From the NCBI GenBank assembly GCA_964612855.1, contig CAZTDR010000025.1, positions 1-35,308 of the forward strand: a stretch of 35,308 nt of DNA. Reading direction: 5' to 3'. The notes below the pieces were generated by a model. It did not search any database, was not told the DNA's origin, and worked only from the letters and a program-made list of their open reading frames with translations. Both the position numbers and the translations under genes were made by a program. The stretch comes from DATIJJ01 sp964612855 (GTDB lineage Bacteria; Pseudomonadota; Gammaproteobacteria; DSM-16500). Positions 8,517 to 17,251 of the stretch are shown here, piece by piece (position 1 is the stretch's first letter; each line of letters starts with the position of its first letter).

Positions 8517-9044
8517 TTATTTTTTCTTTTTGTGAAATATTACTTTCGATATTTTCCAAATTAAAAGGGTTCCGAAGTAACCCATCAATCCAAAACAAAG
8601 CGATACAATCGGAAGGCCTACCATAAACGCTTTCCCAAATTGCAATAGCCAAGCGCTCGCATTAGACCAGAATGCGTGAAAGCTCGAAAAATCCCACTGG
8701 AAATCTTTAATAACAAAATCCGCGTCGCCATTGCCAACGAGGAGTGATCCAATAAAATAAACCAAATAAGTGATTGGAACCACTGTCAATGGGTTGGTTA
8801 CTAAAGTGAAGAGTAATGCAATGGGTAAATTTCCGCGTAGTAATATGACTAAAATAGCCGCATAAAAAATCTGGAAACCAGGAATAACGGAACCGGCTAA
8901 TCCAGCCGCGACACCCCGCGCGATAGCTTGATGATCGCGTGACCAGAAACACGAGGCTTTAAAAAAAGATTTCAATCGTTTTAATTCGGACGAATTTTGG
9001 AGTGAGTTGGCAGAGGGAAGATGTTTTTTAAGCCAATTTTTCAT
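8517..9044 (-). CDS. DUF2062 inner-membrane protein
   Basis: A 175-aa polytopic protein of the DUF2062 family. The diagnostic part is SVIPGFQIFYAAILVILLRG, then LPIALLFTLVTNPLTVVP and a third hydrophobic hairpin near 135-165. The N-terminus is basic and cytosolic and the C-terminus is KKKK. AGGATAG sits five bases before the ATG. Homologues are widespread small membrane proteins of unknown function in proteobacteria. It is followed by the DUF4166/oxidoreductase pair after 42 bp, so it may lead that operon. Confidence 0.85.
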   Translation of the reverse strand: MKNWLKKHLPSANSLQNSSELKRLKSFFKASCFWSRDHQAIARGVAAGLAGSVIPGFQIFYAAILVILLRGNLPIALLFTLVTNPLTVVPITYLVYFIGSLLVGNGDADFVIKDFQWDFSSFHAFWSNASAWLLQFGKAFMVGLPIVSLCFGLMGYFGTLLIWKISKVIFHKKKK

Positions 9045-9179
9045 AAGCTATCCTGTAGCGGTAAATTATTGTATCGTGGGACTTCATCCCATCGATCAGC
9101 ATGATGCAATAGTCTGACTTATTCTACAACATGATAAATCAACGAAATTGTAAGGGACAAAATTTTTAGCGAGGCCACC

Positions 9180-9203
9180 GGGCATGGCACGCCATGCCCC
9201 TAT
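9180..9203. repeat. GC-rich palindromic repeat unit, single copy
   Basis: GGGCATGGC and GCCATGCCC flank AC, then CCTAT follows. The same design occurs as an inverted pair at 20704-20767. It sits just beyond the 3' end of the minus-strand NTPase gene, so it may act as a terminator or a REP-like element. Confidence 0.6.
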
Positions 9204-9219
9204 ACCTTGGTCGCTCTTT

Positions 9220-9801
9220 TCAAATTAAGTGGCTGCTAAGGATAGTCTTAACGACGGTCGTTGCTGCTTTAATTTTATTGTCAAAAATCTCAGTGGCTTT
9301 GATTTCAATAAAGTGGGGATGGCGACCCCATATTTTTTTAAGTTGCTTCTCACTTTCGAGACTTTGTTCATAATCATGAAAACGGAATGAGCTCGTGCCG
9401 CCGAATGCTGTGCGAGGAGGAAGTTCAAAGAATAAAACAAATTGATAATGAGCAAATTCCTTTTCTACATCAATATCAAACTCGGCTAAAAATGCTTCGG
9501 GGCCCATTGGCCAAAAACCTGCTCCATCCAACGCCCCACGATCGAAAATCATCGTATTCGTAGTGGGGTATTGTTTGCTTATTACTTCTTCAATGCTCAC
9601 TTGAACTTGGAGAATCGCTTTCTGAAAAGCCCTAATTTGATCCATGTCGTTATGTGCAGGAGCAGGAAAGCCACCTGACAATAAAACCAATGCACTTTCG
9701 GGAACCGTGACAATCTGGCTCCCAAATACACGAGCAAGTTCAGTCATGGTGGTGCTTTTACCCGATGATGGAGCGCCGGTGATCATAATCTTTGTATTCA
9801 T
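9220..9801 (-). CDS. NadR/AAA_28-like P-loop NTPase
   Basis: A 193-aa soluble protein with a perfect Walker A near the start (ITGAPSSGKST, residues 7-17) and a Walker B-like TMIFDRGALDG around residue 85-95. The LFFELPPRTAF segment and an Arg-containing lid follow, as in the NadR-like nucleoside-kinase group of AAA_28 proteins. Members phosphorylate small metabolites or carry unknown kinase activity. It is probably monocistronic: a MITE-like palindrome follows it and a transporter gene ends about 64 bp upstream. The ribosome-binding site is weak (AAGAA). Confidence 0.75.
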   Translation of the reverse strand: MNTKIMITGAPSSGKSTTMTELARVFGSQIVTVPESALVLLSGGFPAPAHNDMDQIRAFQKAILQVQVSIEEVISKQYPTTNTMIFDRGALDGAGFWPMGPEAFLAEFDIDVEKEFAHYQFVLFFELPPRTAFGGTSSFRFHDYEQSLESEKQLKKIWGRHPHFIEIKATEIFDNKIKAATTVVKTILSSHLI

Positions 9802-9865
9802 ATCGTATTCTTGATAGCTTCCAAAATATCATACCAACCCATTGACCACAGCCTAATAAGGCATC

Positions 9866-11032
9866 TCATTTATTAGCGAGTTTAAATACCCCCATCATGC
9901 TTATACACAAAATAATATAAACGGTGGGCAATAACAGAGGTTTCATTGGAAATAAGCCGATGCATAATACGACTAATGTCGCTAACCCCATGTTGATAAA
10001 ATTCATTACAGCAGAACCATGCGCTTTATCGTGAACGTGACTCATGGCAAGCGTAGAAGCATTCGCTAGAATAAAACACAAGCCAAAATAAATAAGTGTC
10101 ATCGGCAGAAATAGCGAAAACACGGTTGGCAATTGTAGGTACATCGCTGTGAACATGAGGATGGTTCCTAGAGTGGCTAGGAGAATTCCTGCTCGAAGAA
10201 GTGATGTGAGCGAATATTTTTTCGAAAGTCGTGCCCCAACGAGTGAGCCCAGTATTAATCCCGACGGCGGAAGTAGATTGGCTAGACCATATTGAGAGCT
10301 GGTTAAACCAAAAATAGTGATAGCAATAAAAGGGGCGGCTGCAGCAAAAACATAGACAAAACAGGTTGAGCCACCCATCAATAATCCGCCTGTTAGTAGT
10401 TGTGGATTTTTAAATTGGCTATTATAGTCGTGTAACAAATTTTTTATTTTAAGTGCTTGTAAATCTAAGTTTTTTTGCGTTTCCGGTAAGCGCATAACTA
10501 AAAAGAGTAGTGCTAATCCATAAATGGCACTGGCATAAAAACAACTTATCCATCCATAGTAGGTATTTAAAACGCCGCCGAGTGCGACACCTAAGGCGGG
10601 CGTGATGGCAAAGGCTAAGATTAAGTAAGATGTTTTTTGGCTGGCAATTTTAGGTTCGTAACATTCGTTAACCAGAGTGAATGTCATTTTTAATCCCACA
10701 CCTGATCCTAATGCCAATAGAAATCGTGCTATTAATAGTAACCAATAGTGATGAATCAGGCCCGCCGACGCACATAACAAGCTGCTCACAATTTGTAGGC
10801 TAATACCGGCATAGAGTGCTGGTTTTCTGCCGAATCGATTTGCAATGGGGCCATACACTAGCTGTCCTAGTGAATAACCTACTAAAAACCAGCTGATAGT
10901 GTGTTGCGCGGTATCTACACCTATCCCAAAAAAATGGGCAATGTTCGGTAATGCTGGAGTAAATAGCACTGCATTTACAGAAGCAAATGAAATTAATAAG
11001 AGTAATGTAAAAAATGGAAGTTTTGTTTGCAT
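9866..11032 (-). CDS. MFS exporter, Bcr/CflA-like
   Basis: A 388-aa, 12-helix major facilitator. Motif A is clear in the loop after helix 2 (YGPIANRFGRKPAL), and helix 4-5 carries the LLLIARFLLALGSGVG block typical of drug:H+ antiporters with 12 helices; the second half has a degenerate motif A-like SLVGARLSKKYSL. This points to efflux of small molecules, with the substrate unknown. I place the start at the ATG at 11032 (MQTKLPFFTLLLL); the frame runs on to a TTG at 11053, but neither has a strong Shine-Dalgarno. The gene stands alone between palindromic intergenic regions. Confidence 0.85.
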   Translation of the reverse strand: MQTKLPFFTLLLLISFASVNAVLFTPALPNIAHFFGIGVDTAQHTISWFLVGYSLGQLVYGPIANRFGRKPALYAGISLQIVSSLLCASAGLIHHYWLLLIARFLLALGSGVGLKMTFTLVNECYEPKIASQKTSYLILAFAITPALGVALGGVLNTYYGWISCFYASAIYGLALLFLVMRLPETQKNLDLQALKIKNLLHDYNSQFKNPQLLTGGLLMGGSTCFVYVFAAAAPFIAITIFGLTSSQYGLANLLPPSGLILGSLVGARLSKKYSLTSLLRAGILLATLGTILMFTAMYLQLPTVFSLFLPMTLIYFGLCFILANASTLAMSHVHDKAHGSAVMNFINMGLATLVVLCIGLFPMKPLLLPTVYIILCISMMGVFKLANK

Positions 11033-11254
11033 AATTTTAATGTTACAGCGCAAGTTTAAAAACTAAGGGAGAAAATTAGCTTATTTACAATCGCTGCTAC
11101 TCGTAATTTAATTTATGACATGGGCTCAAAAAAATAATGAGGCTTGATAATACGAAGGTTAGGGAAACTGGGTCAAGTGTTATCTTGGTGTATAATTTAG
11201 CGTCGGGCGATAAGCAGACGTTAAGATAATACTTAGCCTCTTGTTTTTTAAAAA

Positions 11255-11359
11255 TTAACCTTTAAACCGGCATTGCCAACTGCTAGGAGTGGCATGACTT
11301 GTAAGAACCGGAAGGGTGGAAGCAAATAAAAAAGTGAGAAAGGGGATACGTAATTTCAT
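11255..11359 (-). CDS. 34-codon ORF encoding an isolated signal peptide (possible stub)
   Basis: The minus strand from 11359 reads MKLRIPFLTFLFASTLPVLT followed by SHATPSSWQCRFKG and a stop. The first 23 residues are a textbook signal peptide with an AxA-like cleavage region (SHA), and GGAG lies seven bases before the ATG, so initiation looks real. The mature part would be only about 11 residues. It is more likely the 5' stub of a decayed exported protein than a functional peptide, but a small secreted peptide cannot be excluded. Confidence 0.4.
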   Translation of the reverse strand: MKLRIPFLTFLFASTLPVLTSHATPSSWQCRFKG

Positions 11360-11463
11360 TCAAGACTCCGTTTTGATTTTTTATGTCCATAGACTCATTG
11401 CCAACAGGCGCTATTCTAACCGTTAAATTTATTTTGAGACATGAAAATTTTCTTTGCAAAAAT

Positions 11464-11505
11464 GTAGGGTTGCGACGCAAAAAACGCGTTTAATCCACCC
11501 CTACA
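11464..11505. repeat. Diverged copy of the GTAGGG/CCCTAC palindromic repeat
   Basis: GTAGGG at the left, TTTAATCCACCCCTAC at the right, with a loop of GCGACGCAAAAAACGCG that is itself palindromic. It shares the outer segments of the 12-49 and 18726-18763 copies but has a different centre. Confidence 0.6.
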
Positions 11506-11541
11506 TTTGCGCAAAATTTTTTTCATGCAAGGTGGGGTTTT

Positions 11542-12960
11542 TTATTTCACTTTTTTTACATTAACCCTGCGGCCTTTTAATTTTCCATTTAAAAAATATT
11601 GATACGCTTTATCAAGTTGATTCTGCTTTATTGCTACATAGGAATAGAGTGGAGTAATATCAATTTTTCCTATCGCCTCAAGGGTTAGTCCTGCTTCTTT
11701 AATTAATGCACCTAATATATCGCCCGGGCGAATTTTATCTTTTTTCCCTCCGTATAAACAAAGCGTCGCCATTTCAGGCAATAAAATTTTACTATTTTTG
11801 GTATTTAATTCATTCGCATTACCCCAACTGAGGGGATGTTTTAACTTTTCTTCAATAATGCACAAGCGCTCGGCATCGGCAGGTGTCGTTAAGCTAATCG
11901 CTAACCCTTTACTGCCTGCGCGTCCGGTGCGGCCGATGCGATGAATATGCACATCGTGTTCAAATGCTAAATCGTAATTAATTACGGCAGGAAGTTCTTT
12001 AATATCAAGACCGCGTGCCGCGACATCGGTTGCCACTAAAATCGAACAGCTTTGATTTTTAAATTGGATGATAGCAATATCGCGCTCAAATTGTTCCATA
12101 TCGCCATTGAGTGCCATCGCACTAAAACCTTCTTTTTTTAGCAGATGGGTTAACTGGATGGTTTGTTCTTTCGTATTGCAAAAGATCAGTGTAGAAAGAG
12201 GTTTGTGATGCAGCAATACTGTTTTTAATAATGGAAATTTATGAGATGAATGGTTCAATTCATAAAATACTTGCTCTATAGCTAATTCAGTCTGTTTTTC
12301 TTCAACAATAATTCGTTTGGGTTGGCGCATAAACTGACTGGCTAGCTTTTTAATCTCCGCAGGATAAGTGGCAGAAAAAAGTAACGTTTGTCTTGGCTTA
12401 GGACAAAACGCAATGATGTCATCAATGGCATCATAAAAACCCATATCTAACATGCGATCCGCTTCATCTAAAACAAGTGCTCGTAATTTATTTAAGGATA
12501 AGGATTCTTTGTCTAAATGCTTTTTCACTCGTCCTGGTGTTCCTACAATAATATGCGCACCGTGTCTCAGTGAATCAAGTTGGAGATTCATGGGCATGCC
12601 ACCGGATAGATTCAGCACTTTAATATTGGGCATTTGGCGAGCTAGTTGACGTAAGGCTTGGCTGACTTGTTCTGCTAATTCTCGTGTGGGGCATAACACT
12701 AATGCTTGTACCGCATATTTTTCTACGTCGAGATGATGCAATAACGATAAACCAAATGCGGCTGTTTTGCCGCTACCCGTTTTGGCCTGGCCAATAACAT
12801 CTTCACCGGCTAACATGAGCGGCAGACTTTGTGCCTGAATGGGCGTCATGTTTTGGTATCCTAAGGAGTCCAGATTTTTCAATAGCATGTCACGCAAGGG
12901 CAGTGAAGAAAATGCGAGGTTTTTTGTCTTGGCATTGGATTGTGTGTTTTCAATAGTCAT
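11542..12960 (-). CDS. dbpA: ATP-dependent RNA helicase DbpA
   Basis: A DEAD-box helicase that, in E. coli, remodels 23S rRNA near helix 92 during 50S assembly. All motifs are present: Q motif (GYQNMTPIQAQSLP), Walker A AKTGSGKT, PTRELA, TPGR, DEAD (VLDEADRMLDMGF), SAT, ATDVAARGLD and HRIGRTGRAG. The last ~75 residues are the DbpA-type RNA-recognition domain (MATLCLYGGKKDKIRPGDIL to the end), which separates it from other DEAD-box proteins. I start it at the ATG at 12960 (MTIENTQSN), 472 aa; a longer frame opens at 13002 inside the upstream aminopeptidase gene. The stop of that gene lies at 12962, so the two are adjacent without a gap. A decayed second copy lies at 31188-32586. Confidence 0.95.
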   Translation of the reverse strand: MTIENTQSNAKTKNLAFSSLPLRDMLLKNLDSLGYQNMTPIQAQSLPLMLAGEDVIGQAKTGSGKTAAFGLSLLHHLDVEKYAVQALVLCPTRELAEQVSQALRQLARQMPNIKVLNLSGGMPMNLQLDSLRHGAHIIVGTPGRVKKHLDKESLSLNKLRALVLDEADRMLDMGFYDAIDDIIAFCPKPRQTLLFSATYPAEIKKLASQFMRQPKRIIVEEKQTELAIEQVFYELNHSSHKFPLLKTVLLHHKPLSTLIFCNTKEQTIQLTHLLKKEGFSAMALNGDMEQFERDIAIIQFKNQSCSILVATDVAARGLDIKELPAVINYDLAFEHDVHIHRIGRTGRAGSKGLAISLTTPADAERLCIIEEKLKHPLSWGNANELNTKNSKILLPEMATLCLYGGKKDKIRPGDILGALIKEAGLTLEAIGKIDITPLYSYVAIKQNQLDKAYQYFLNGKLKGRRVNVKKVK

Positions 12961-12961
12961 A

Positions 12962-14011
12962 TTAAACTTGCCATGCTCCGTCTTTGTAAACGATCGTTTC
13001 ATCTAGATAAACCAATTTTGTCACGGCAAACACATCGACATGATGCCAAGCATCATTTCGTTTGATTTGCGGCTTTTTATAAGCCCCATGTTTCGCGCCT
13101 AACGATAAATGAATCCCGCACATGCGCTCATATGTGCCGATATCACAAACTAGGCGTTCTTGACTAAACGCACGATTCATACCAAATCCGAGTTCCCGCA
13201 ACCAAACTTCACCCTCGTCCGCTCGAATGTTTGCCAATACCGTGTCAAACTCAGGGGTTGAATTAAGAACATCCGTGACGCGTCCTTTGCTGATAACCAG
13301 GGTGATGGGGTGTTGAGGTTGATTAATTTGAAAGGTGGTGTCGCCAAAAATAAAAATGCGAACGCGGCCGTTAACGGCTTCTAAATCTTGCGCTTCCGTG
13401 AAAACTTCACCGATGGGAAATTGTCCGCCGATATTTTTCATACCCGTGTAATCCCCCACATTCAGTTTGGCTGGTTCAAGCGGACAGTTAAACGTGAGAA
13501 GCTCGCCATCACTATCCACTACCGCACTCCCGGCCGTGTCGATTAATTTTTTGAGCGCAGTGCCTGTTCCCCGATAATAAGCCGAATCGTAGGCCAATGA
13601 ATCAACATAATAAAGTAATTGTCCATCAATCATGCGTCCCAGATGAGGATGCTCAATCACTTTCAATGACTTTTCAAAAAGTTCGATGCGGATACGAAAC
13701 GGCCCCAATCGAAAACTAGTAGACTGAATAAAAACCACCAAATCAGCGGGTTTTAGCGTGTCGAAAAGAGCAAGAATATCGTCTTGAGATGTGGAATCAA
13801 AATCGATGAAAGTCGCATTTGGCAAGCAGCGACGGTATGCTTCGAGCAGTGCTTTGGCCAGCGGGGATTGCTGATCATAAACGACTAAAGCAGATTTTTC
13901 CGTTGTATGCATAAACGAGAGTGACAAAATATCTGAAATATGTTGAGTCGCCTTATCTATTAAATCTTGATGGGCGGGCTTTATTTCGTATGGTTTAATG
14001 TAGTCGGGCAT
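12962..14011 (-). CDS. M29-family (aminopeptidase T-like) metallopeptidase
   Basis: A cytosolic metallo-aminopeptidase candidate of 349 aa. The five metal-ligand positions of family M29 can be placed in order: Glu202 in FPIGEVFTEAQD, Glu273 in WLRELGFGMNRAF, His301 in GIHLSLGAKHG, and His324 with Asp326 in the HVDVF His-x-Asp pair. The N-terminal half is the usual poorly conserved alpha/beta region. I choose ATG 14011 because GAAAGG lies just upstream; the ATG at 14038 has none. The gene abuts dbpA. The copy of dbpA at 31188-32586 also carries a remnant of this gene's last codons, so the pair was duplicated together. Family assignment is by motif and is fairly secure; substrate unknown. Confidence 0.78.
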   Translation of the reverse strand: MPDYIKPYEIKPAHQDLIDKATQHISDILSLSFMHTTEKSALVVYDQQSPLAKALLEAYRRCLPNATFIDFDSTSQDDILALFDTLKPADLVVFIQSTSFRLGPFRIRIELFEKSLKVIEHPHLGRMIDGQLLYYVDSLAYDSAYYRGTGTALKKLIDTAGSAVVDSDGELLTFNCPLEPAKLNVGDYTGMKNIGGQFPIGEVFTEAQDLEAVNGRVRIFIFGDTTFQINQPQHPITLVISKGRVTDVLNSTPEFDTVLANIRADEGEVWLRELGFGMNRAFSQERLVCDIGTYERMCGIHLSLGAKHGAYKKPQIKRNDAWHHVDVFAVTKLVYLDETIVYKDGAWQV

Positions 14012-14173
14012 AGACCTTTCGTTGTTAAATGCAAGCATAAGCTTGGGAGAGATTAGTAGTGTCTGTTTATGATTCGTCCACAGATCCTATTCAGAATGGC
14101 GAGACTTTAACAAAATAAAGCACTTTTTTCTATCATTTCTGCGCGGCGCGGCGAATTGAAATGGCGCTGTGCC

Positions 14174-14791
14174 TTACGCGCGCGTTATTTCATCTATCGT
14201 GTCAGGTGCAGTAGGTTGAGCAAATCCCTCCCATCGCTTTTGCTCATTCGTATGAATATCAAATAAATCCAGGCAGCGCATCACAGTATGGTCGATTATG
14301 TCATCCAGTGTTTTAGGTTTCGCATAAAATGCTGGGACAGGTGGCATAATGATGGCACCATTTTCAGAGGCGTGGGCCATGGCGCGAATATGGCCAGAAT
14401 GCAGGGGTGTTTCTCGGGTTAATAAAACTAAACGCCGTCTTTCTTTAAGTACGACATCGGCTGCGCGGGATAACAAATTGGAAGAAATCCCCGCCGCAAT
14501 TTCACTTAAGGTGTGCATCGAGCAGGGTGCAATGATCATGCCGGCTGTAATAAATGAGCCGGATGAGATAATGGCGCCAATATTTTTGTAATGATGGACG
14601 TAAGTGGCTAGCTGGGTTACTTGCTCAATTTTGATGTCCGTTTCAGCACGTAACGTCATTTTCGATGAATCTGACATGACCAAGTGAGTTTCTATTTTTA
14701 ACAAGCGTAATTTTTCTAATAATCGGATGCCATAAATCGAGCCGGATGCGCCGGTTATCCCGATAATCATGGGTTTGAATGCTGTTTGCAT
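14174..14791 (-). CDS. ubiX: UbiX flavin prenyltransferase
   Basis: Joins dimethylallyl phosphate to FMN to make prenylated FMN, the cofactor of UbiD-type decarboxylases. The protein (205 aa from ATG 14791) shows the UbiX signature IGITGASGSIYGIRLLEKL, the central SGSFITAGMIIAPCSMHTLSEIA split as SGSF...APCSM, and RRRLVLLTRETPLHSGHI with the phosphate-binding arginines. GCGAGG precedes the ATG at 14791 by four bases, so I prefer this over the TTG at 14803. It is the last gene of an operon with two UbiD-family enzymes, which are its likely clients. Confidence 0.95.
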   Translation of the reverse strand: MQTAFKPMIIGITGASGSIYGIRLLEKLRLLKIETHLVMSDSSKMTLRAETDIKIEQVTQLATYVHHYKNIGAIISSGSFITAGMIIAPCSMHTLSEIAAGISSNLLSRAADVVLKERRRLVLLTRETPLHSGHIRAMAHASENGAIIMPPVPAFYAKPKTLDDIIDHTVMRCLDLFDIHTNEQKRWEGFAQPTAPDTIDEITRA

Positions 14792-14809
14792 AGTGCCTCG
14801 CAATTTTAT

Positions 14810-15106
14810 CTATAAAGTAATAAATAATTCATATTTTCTTTCATTAGGCAGACCATTTTTTTCAGCTAATTGAGATAAAATAGCGGTAAAATTTTCAAAC
14901 GATATAGCGGGAAGGTGGCTGTACGTTTCCATCCAAGTTTCTTTATTTTCTGCATCGAGATACGGTCGTTTTTGGTGATGTATTTTTAAATCGGGATAGT
15001 GTGATTTAATCGCGCGCTCCAAATTTTTTACTGCCAACAAATTAGAGCTTCGATCGTTGGCAGCTATTTTATAATAGACATATAAAGTTACATTATTGTC
15101 GGTCAT
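14810..15106 (-). CDS. DUF4936-like small protein
   Basis: A 98-aa protein starting VTLYVYYKIA with a central RPYLDAENKETWMETYSHLP block, which recalls the DUF4936 family (YVYYrv... TWMEvY). Function is unknown; the fold is probably a ferredoxin-like alpha/beta dimer (inference). It is tucked between ubiD-like and ubiX genes with 8- and 18-bp gaps, so it is cotranscribed and may be an accessory of the decarboxylase system. Confidence 0.6.
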   Translation of the reverse strand: MTDNNVTLYVYYKIAANDRSSNLLAVKNLERAIKSHYPDLKIHHQKRPYLDAENKETWMETYSHLPAISFENFTAILSQLAEKNGLPNERKYELFITL

Positions 15107-15114
15107 ATACGCTC

Positions 15115-16746
15115 TTATTTAGCATGACGGGGATCGAAATTTGGTGTTAATGAATCAGGCGCTTCATCAGCAAAATTCGTCGTAGAAAACGTATAGCGAA
15201 ACCAGGGCGCATCATTAACGCGACCTAACAAATGGCGAAGATTACCAAAGGCACGATAGATAACAGGATAGGGTTGACCATGATATTCGGTGAGAATTTC
15301 TTTCCAGGATCGCGGCGCGGCTTTAATAAAGTCCGTTAGCTTCGATGTGAGTTCATCTTCCGTTAAAATTTTCACATTGCTGGGTGGTTCGCCAAGATCA
15401 ACCGCCGCGCTACGATCAAAATCATTACGGTTATAACCGGGACCTAATGGTATCGTGCAGTCAAAACCGATTTTCGATGCGGTGCCGGGCGGATCAAAGG
15501 TGGAGATTTTAGGATCAACCGTCATGGTATTGCAGTCTGGAATAATAATGGTATCGCGGTGCGGCATGAAGCGAAATGCCATGGCCCATTGAATTTCTTT
15601 GTCATTCCAAATGTCGACATCCTCATCAAAAACCCAAGCGAGTTTGGGTAATCCTTGTTTAGATCCCGTCAACATGATACCTAATGCTTGCTTGGCATCG
15701 CCTGCACCACCCGTGCGTATTTTTGCATAAGCCATATTCGATAAACCGGCAGCAGGTGAGCGTACTTCCAGTACATCAATGCCCGCACGCTGCAAACAAT
15801 TAAATAAATCTGCCTCAATTGCTGGTAATTGCACCATATTATCGGTGTACCAAGGGTGAGAGCAGCCAATCGTCGCATATTGATAAATACCCCCTTTGCG
15901 ATAGGTCATCGCTTTCACATTGCAACGTATATTATGTTTTAATCCACCACCATACATGCCAGTAAATTCGCCAAAAGGACCTTCGTCATGTACCCAGCCT
16001 TCGGTAGAAAGTAATTCACATTCCAGTACAATTTCAGCATTGGCAGGCACTAATACATCAATGGTTTCGCATTTTATTAATTTGGCTGCTTGACCATAAA
16101 AACTGCCTAGCACTTCGAAATCATCTACGTCATCACTGGCGCCTTGTAATGCAGCCAGCTTATCCACAATAGGACCTCCAATGACAATCGCCATTTCCAA
16201 ATTTTTCCCCTGCTTTGCAGCAATTTGTGCATGGATGCGTTGACGATGGGAAGTGCAGGTCATATCAAATGTTTTGCTATTTTTGGTGCGAAACATGCTG
16301 CGGTATATTCCCCAGTCATACACACCGGTTTCGGGATTTTTGCTTATCAATAAATTATCATCAGTATAAGAGTGCCCATCACGATCATGATGTAAAAAAA
16401 GCGGTAACTTGGTTAAATCCACGTCATCGCCTTTTAAGATGACCTCCTTACAGGGGGCTTTATCGACGATGATGGGTTTGATCCGTCGATTGGCCGCTTC
16501 AGCAATTTTAAAGCCTGTTTGATTTTTATCGCATTTCATGGCCCACGCGTATTGTTCATGATTAGAATAGGCATTTGCTAAAAATTGAAATTCACAATCT
16601 TTGATTTTTTCGACGAGAACCGCTTTAAGCGGATATTTTTCCATAATTTTAGGCAATTCATCGACGCGCTTTTCTTCTTTAACGCGCACCAGCATGTCGG
16701 CTTTTTCTAGAGCATTAACAAATTCTTGTAGGCTTTGTTGTGACAT
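15115..16746 (-). CDS. UbiD-family prenyl-FMN-dependent decarboxylase, paralogue 1
   Basis: A 543-aa UbiD/Fdc-like (de)carboxylase. The catalytic Arg-Glu-Glu set is visible as Arg168 in TSHRQRIH and Glu255/Glu260 in DEGPFGEFTG; the AMAFRFMPHRD and GFDCTIPLGPGYNRNDFDRS blocks near the C-terminus are typical. It is longer than E. coli UbiD (about 497 aa). It could be a ubiquinone-pathway enzyme or one acting on another aromatic or unsaturated acid; paralogue 2 in the same operon makes a specialised role plausible. GGGA lies before ATG 16746. Cofactor is expected from the UbiX encoded downstream. Confidence 0.92.
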   Translation of the reverse strand: MSQQSLQEFVNALEKADMLVRVKEEKRVDELPKIMEKYPLKAVLVEKIKDCEFQFLANAYSNHEQYAWAMKCDKNQTGFKIAEAANRRIKPIIVDKAPCKEVILKGDDVDLTKLPLFLHHDRDGHSYTDDNLLISKNPETGVYDWGIYRSMFRTKNSKTFDMTCTSHRQRIHAQIAAKQGKNLEMAIVIGGPIVDKLAALQGASDDVDDFEVLGSFYGQAAKLIKCETIDVLVPANAEIVLECELLSTEGWVHDEGPFGEFTGMYGGGLKHNIRCNVKAMTYRKGGIYQYATIGCSHPWYTDNMVQLPAIEADLFNCLQRAGIDVLEVRSPAAGLSNMAYAKIRTGGAGDAKQALGIMLTGSKQGLPKLAWVFDEDVDIWNDKEIQWAMAFRFMPHRDTIIIPDCNTMTVDPKISTFDPPGTASKIGFDCTIPLGPGYNRNDFDRSAAVDLGEPPSNVKILTEDELTSKLTDFIKAAPRSWKEILTEYHGQPYPVIYRAFGNLRHLLGRVNDAPWFRYTFSTTNFADEAPDSLTPNFDPRHAK

Positions 16747-16758
16747 GTTTATTTCCCT

Positions 16759-17181
16759 TTATTGATAGGCTGGTTCAGTAACGCCATTTTCACAATATTG
16801 TTGTAAATGGTTCATTAAGATGCGCCAAATCTCAACACAGCGCTCAAATTTAGGATCTCCTTTGGTCCAGCCGTGATGACGAATGCGGAGGAGGGTTTGA
16901 TTGTCGGATTCGGATTTGAGTGAGAATTCTACTTCGGTACCAGGTGCATTGCCTGGACCTTCCAGACATTTCCAAGCGACACGGCGTGCGTTTTCTGCAG
17001 CTAATATGTGCCAGTTAAAAGAGGGTTGATCGATAAATTCCAGCTGCCAATGGGTTCCCACTTTTCCTGAGCCTTGGACTTGTGAGGTAAACCATGCTCG
17101 TAATCCCTGAGCTGTCGTTAGAGCTTGATAGACGGTAGCGCAGTTGGCATGAATAGTTACATCATGAGTAATTTCTGACAT
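16759..17181 (-). CDS. AHSA1/START-like SRPBCC-fold protein
   Basis: A 140-aa ligand-cavity protein. VTIHANCATVYQALTTAQGLRAWF at the N-terminus and the final helix ending in FERCVEIWRILMNHLQQYCE are typical of the activator-of-Hsp90-homologue-1 (AHSA1) branch of the SRPBCC superfamily; TLLRIRHHGWTKGD gives the last strand. Such proteins bind hydrophobic small molecules. Lying between two ubiD-type genes with a 12-bp gap downstream, it could bind the aromatic substrate or product of those enzymes, though this is only context. Confidence 0.82.
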   Translation of the reverse strand: MSEITHDVTIHANCATVYQALTTAQGLRAWFTSQVQGSGKVGTHWQLEFIDQPSFNWHILAAENARRVAWKCLEGPGNAPGTEVEFSLKSESDNQTLLRIRHHGWTKGDPKFERCVEIWRILMNHLQQYCENGVTEPAYQ

Positions 17182-17251
17182 ATAGCACCTATCCTTGGTT
17201 AATATGAAAAAATAGTTTAACAGAATTGACTGCAGTGTGCTCCGACTAGTT

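Larger units (their letters stand above)
11054..11541. other. Intergenic region between MFS gene and dbpA
   Basis: About 490 bp with only a 34-codon minus-strand ORF (11255-11359) and, towards dbpA, an imperfect palindrome around 11451-11520 in which a GTAGGG...CCCCTAC repeat unit is nested inside outer AT-rich arms (AAAATTTT on both sides). The palindrome lies immediately 3' of dbpA and probably ends its transcript. The rest, 11054-11250, shows no gene or structure I can support. Confidence 0.5.

Noticed and set aside
11054..11250. Further exons of the 34-codon signal-peptide ORF
   Set aside because: The three minus-strand frames downstream of its stop hold many stops and no recognisable protein.
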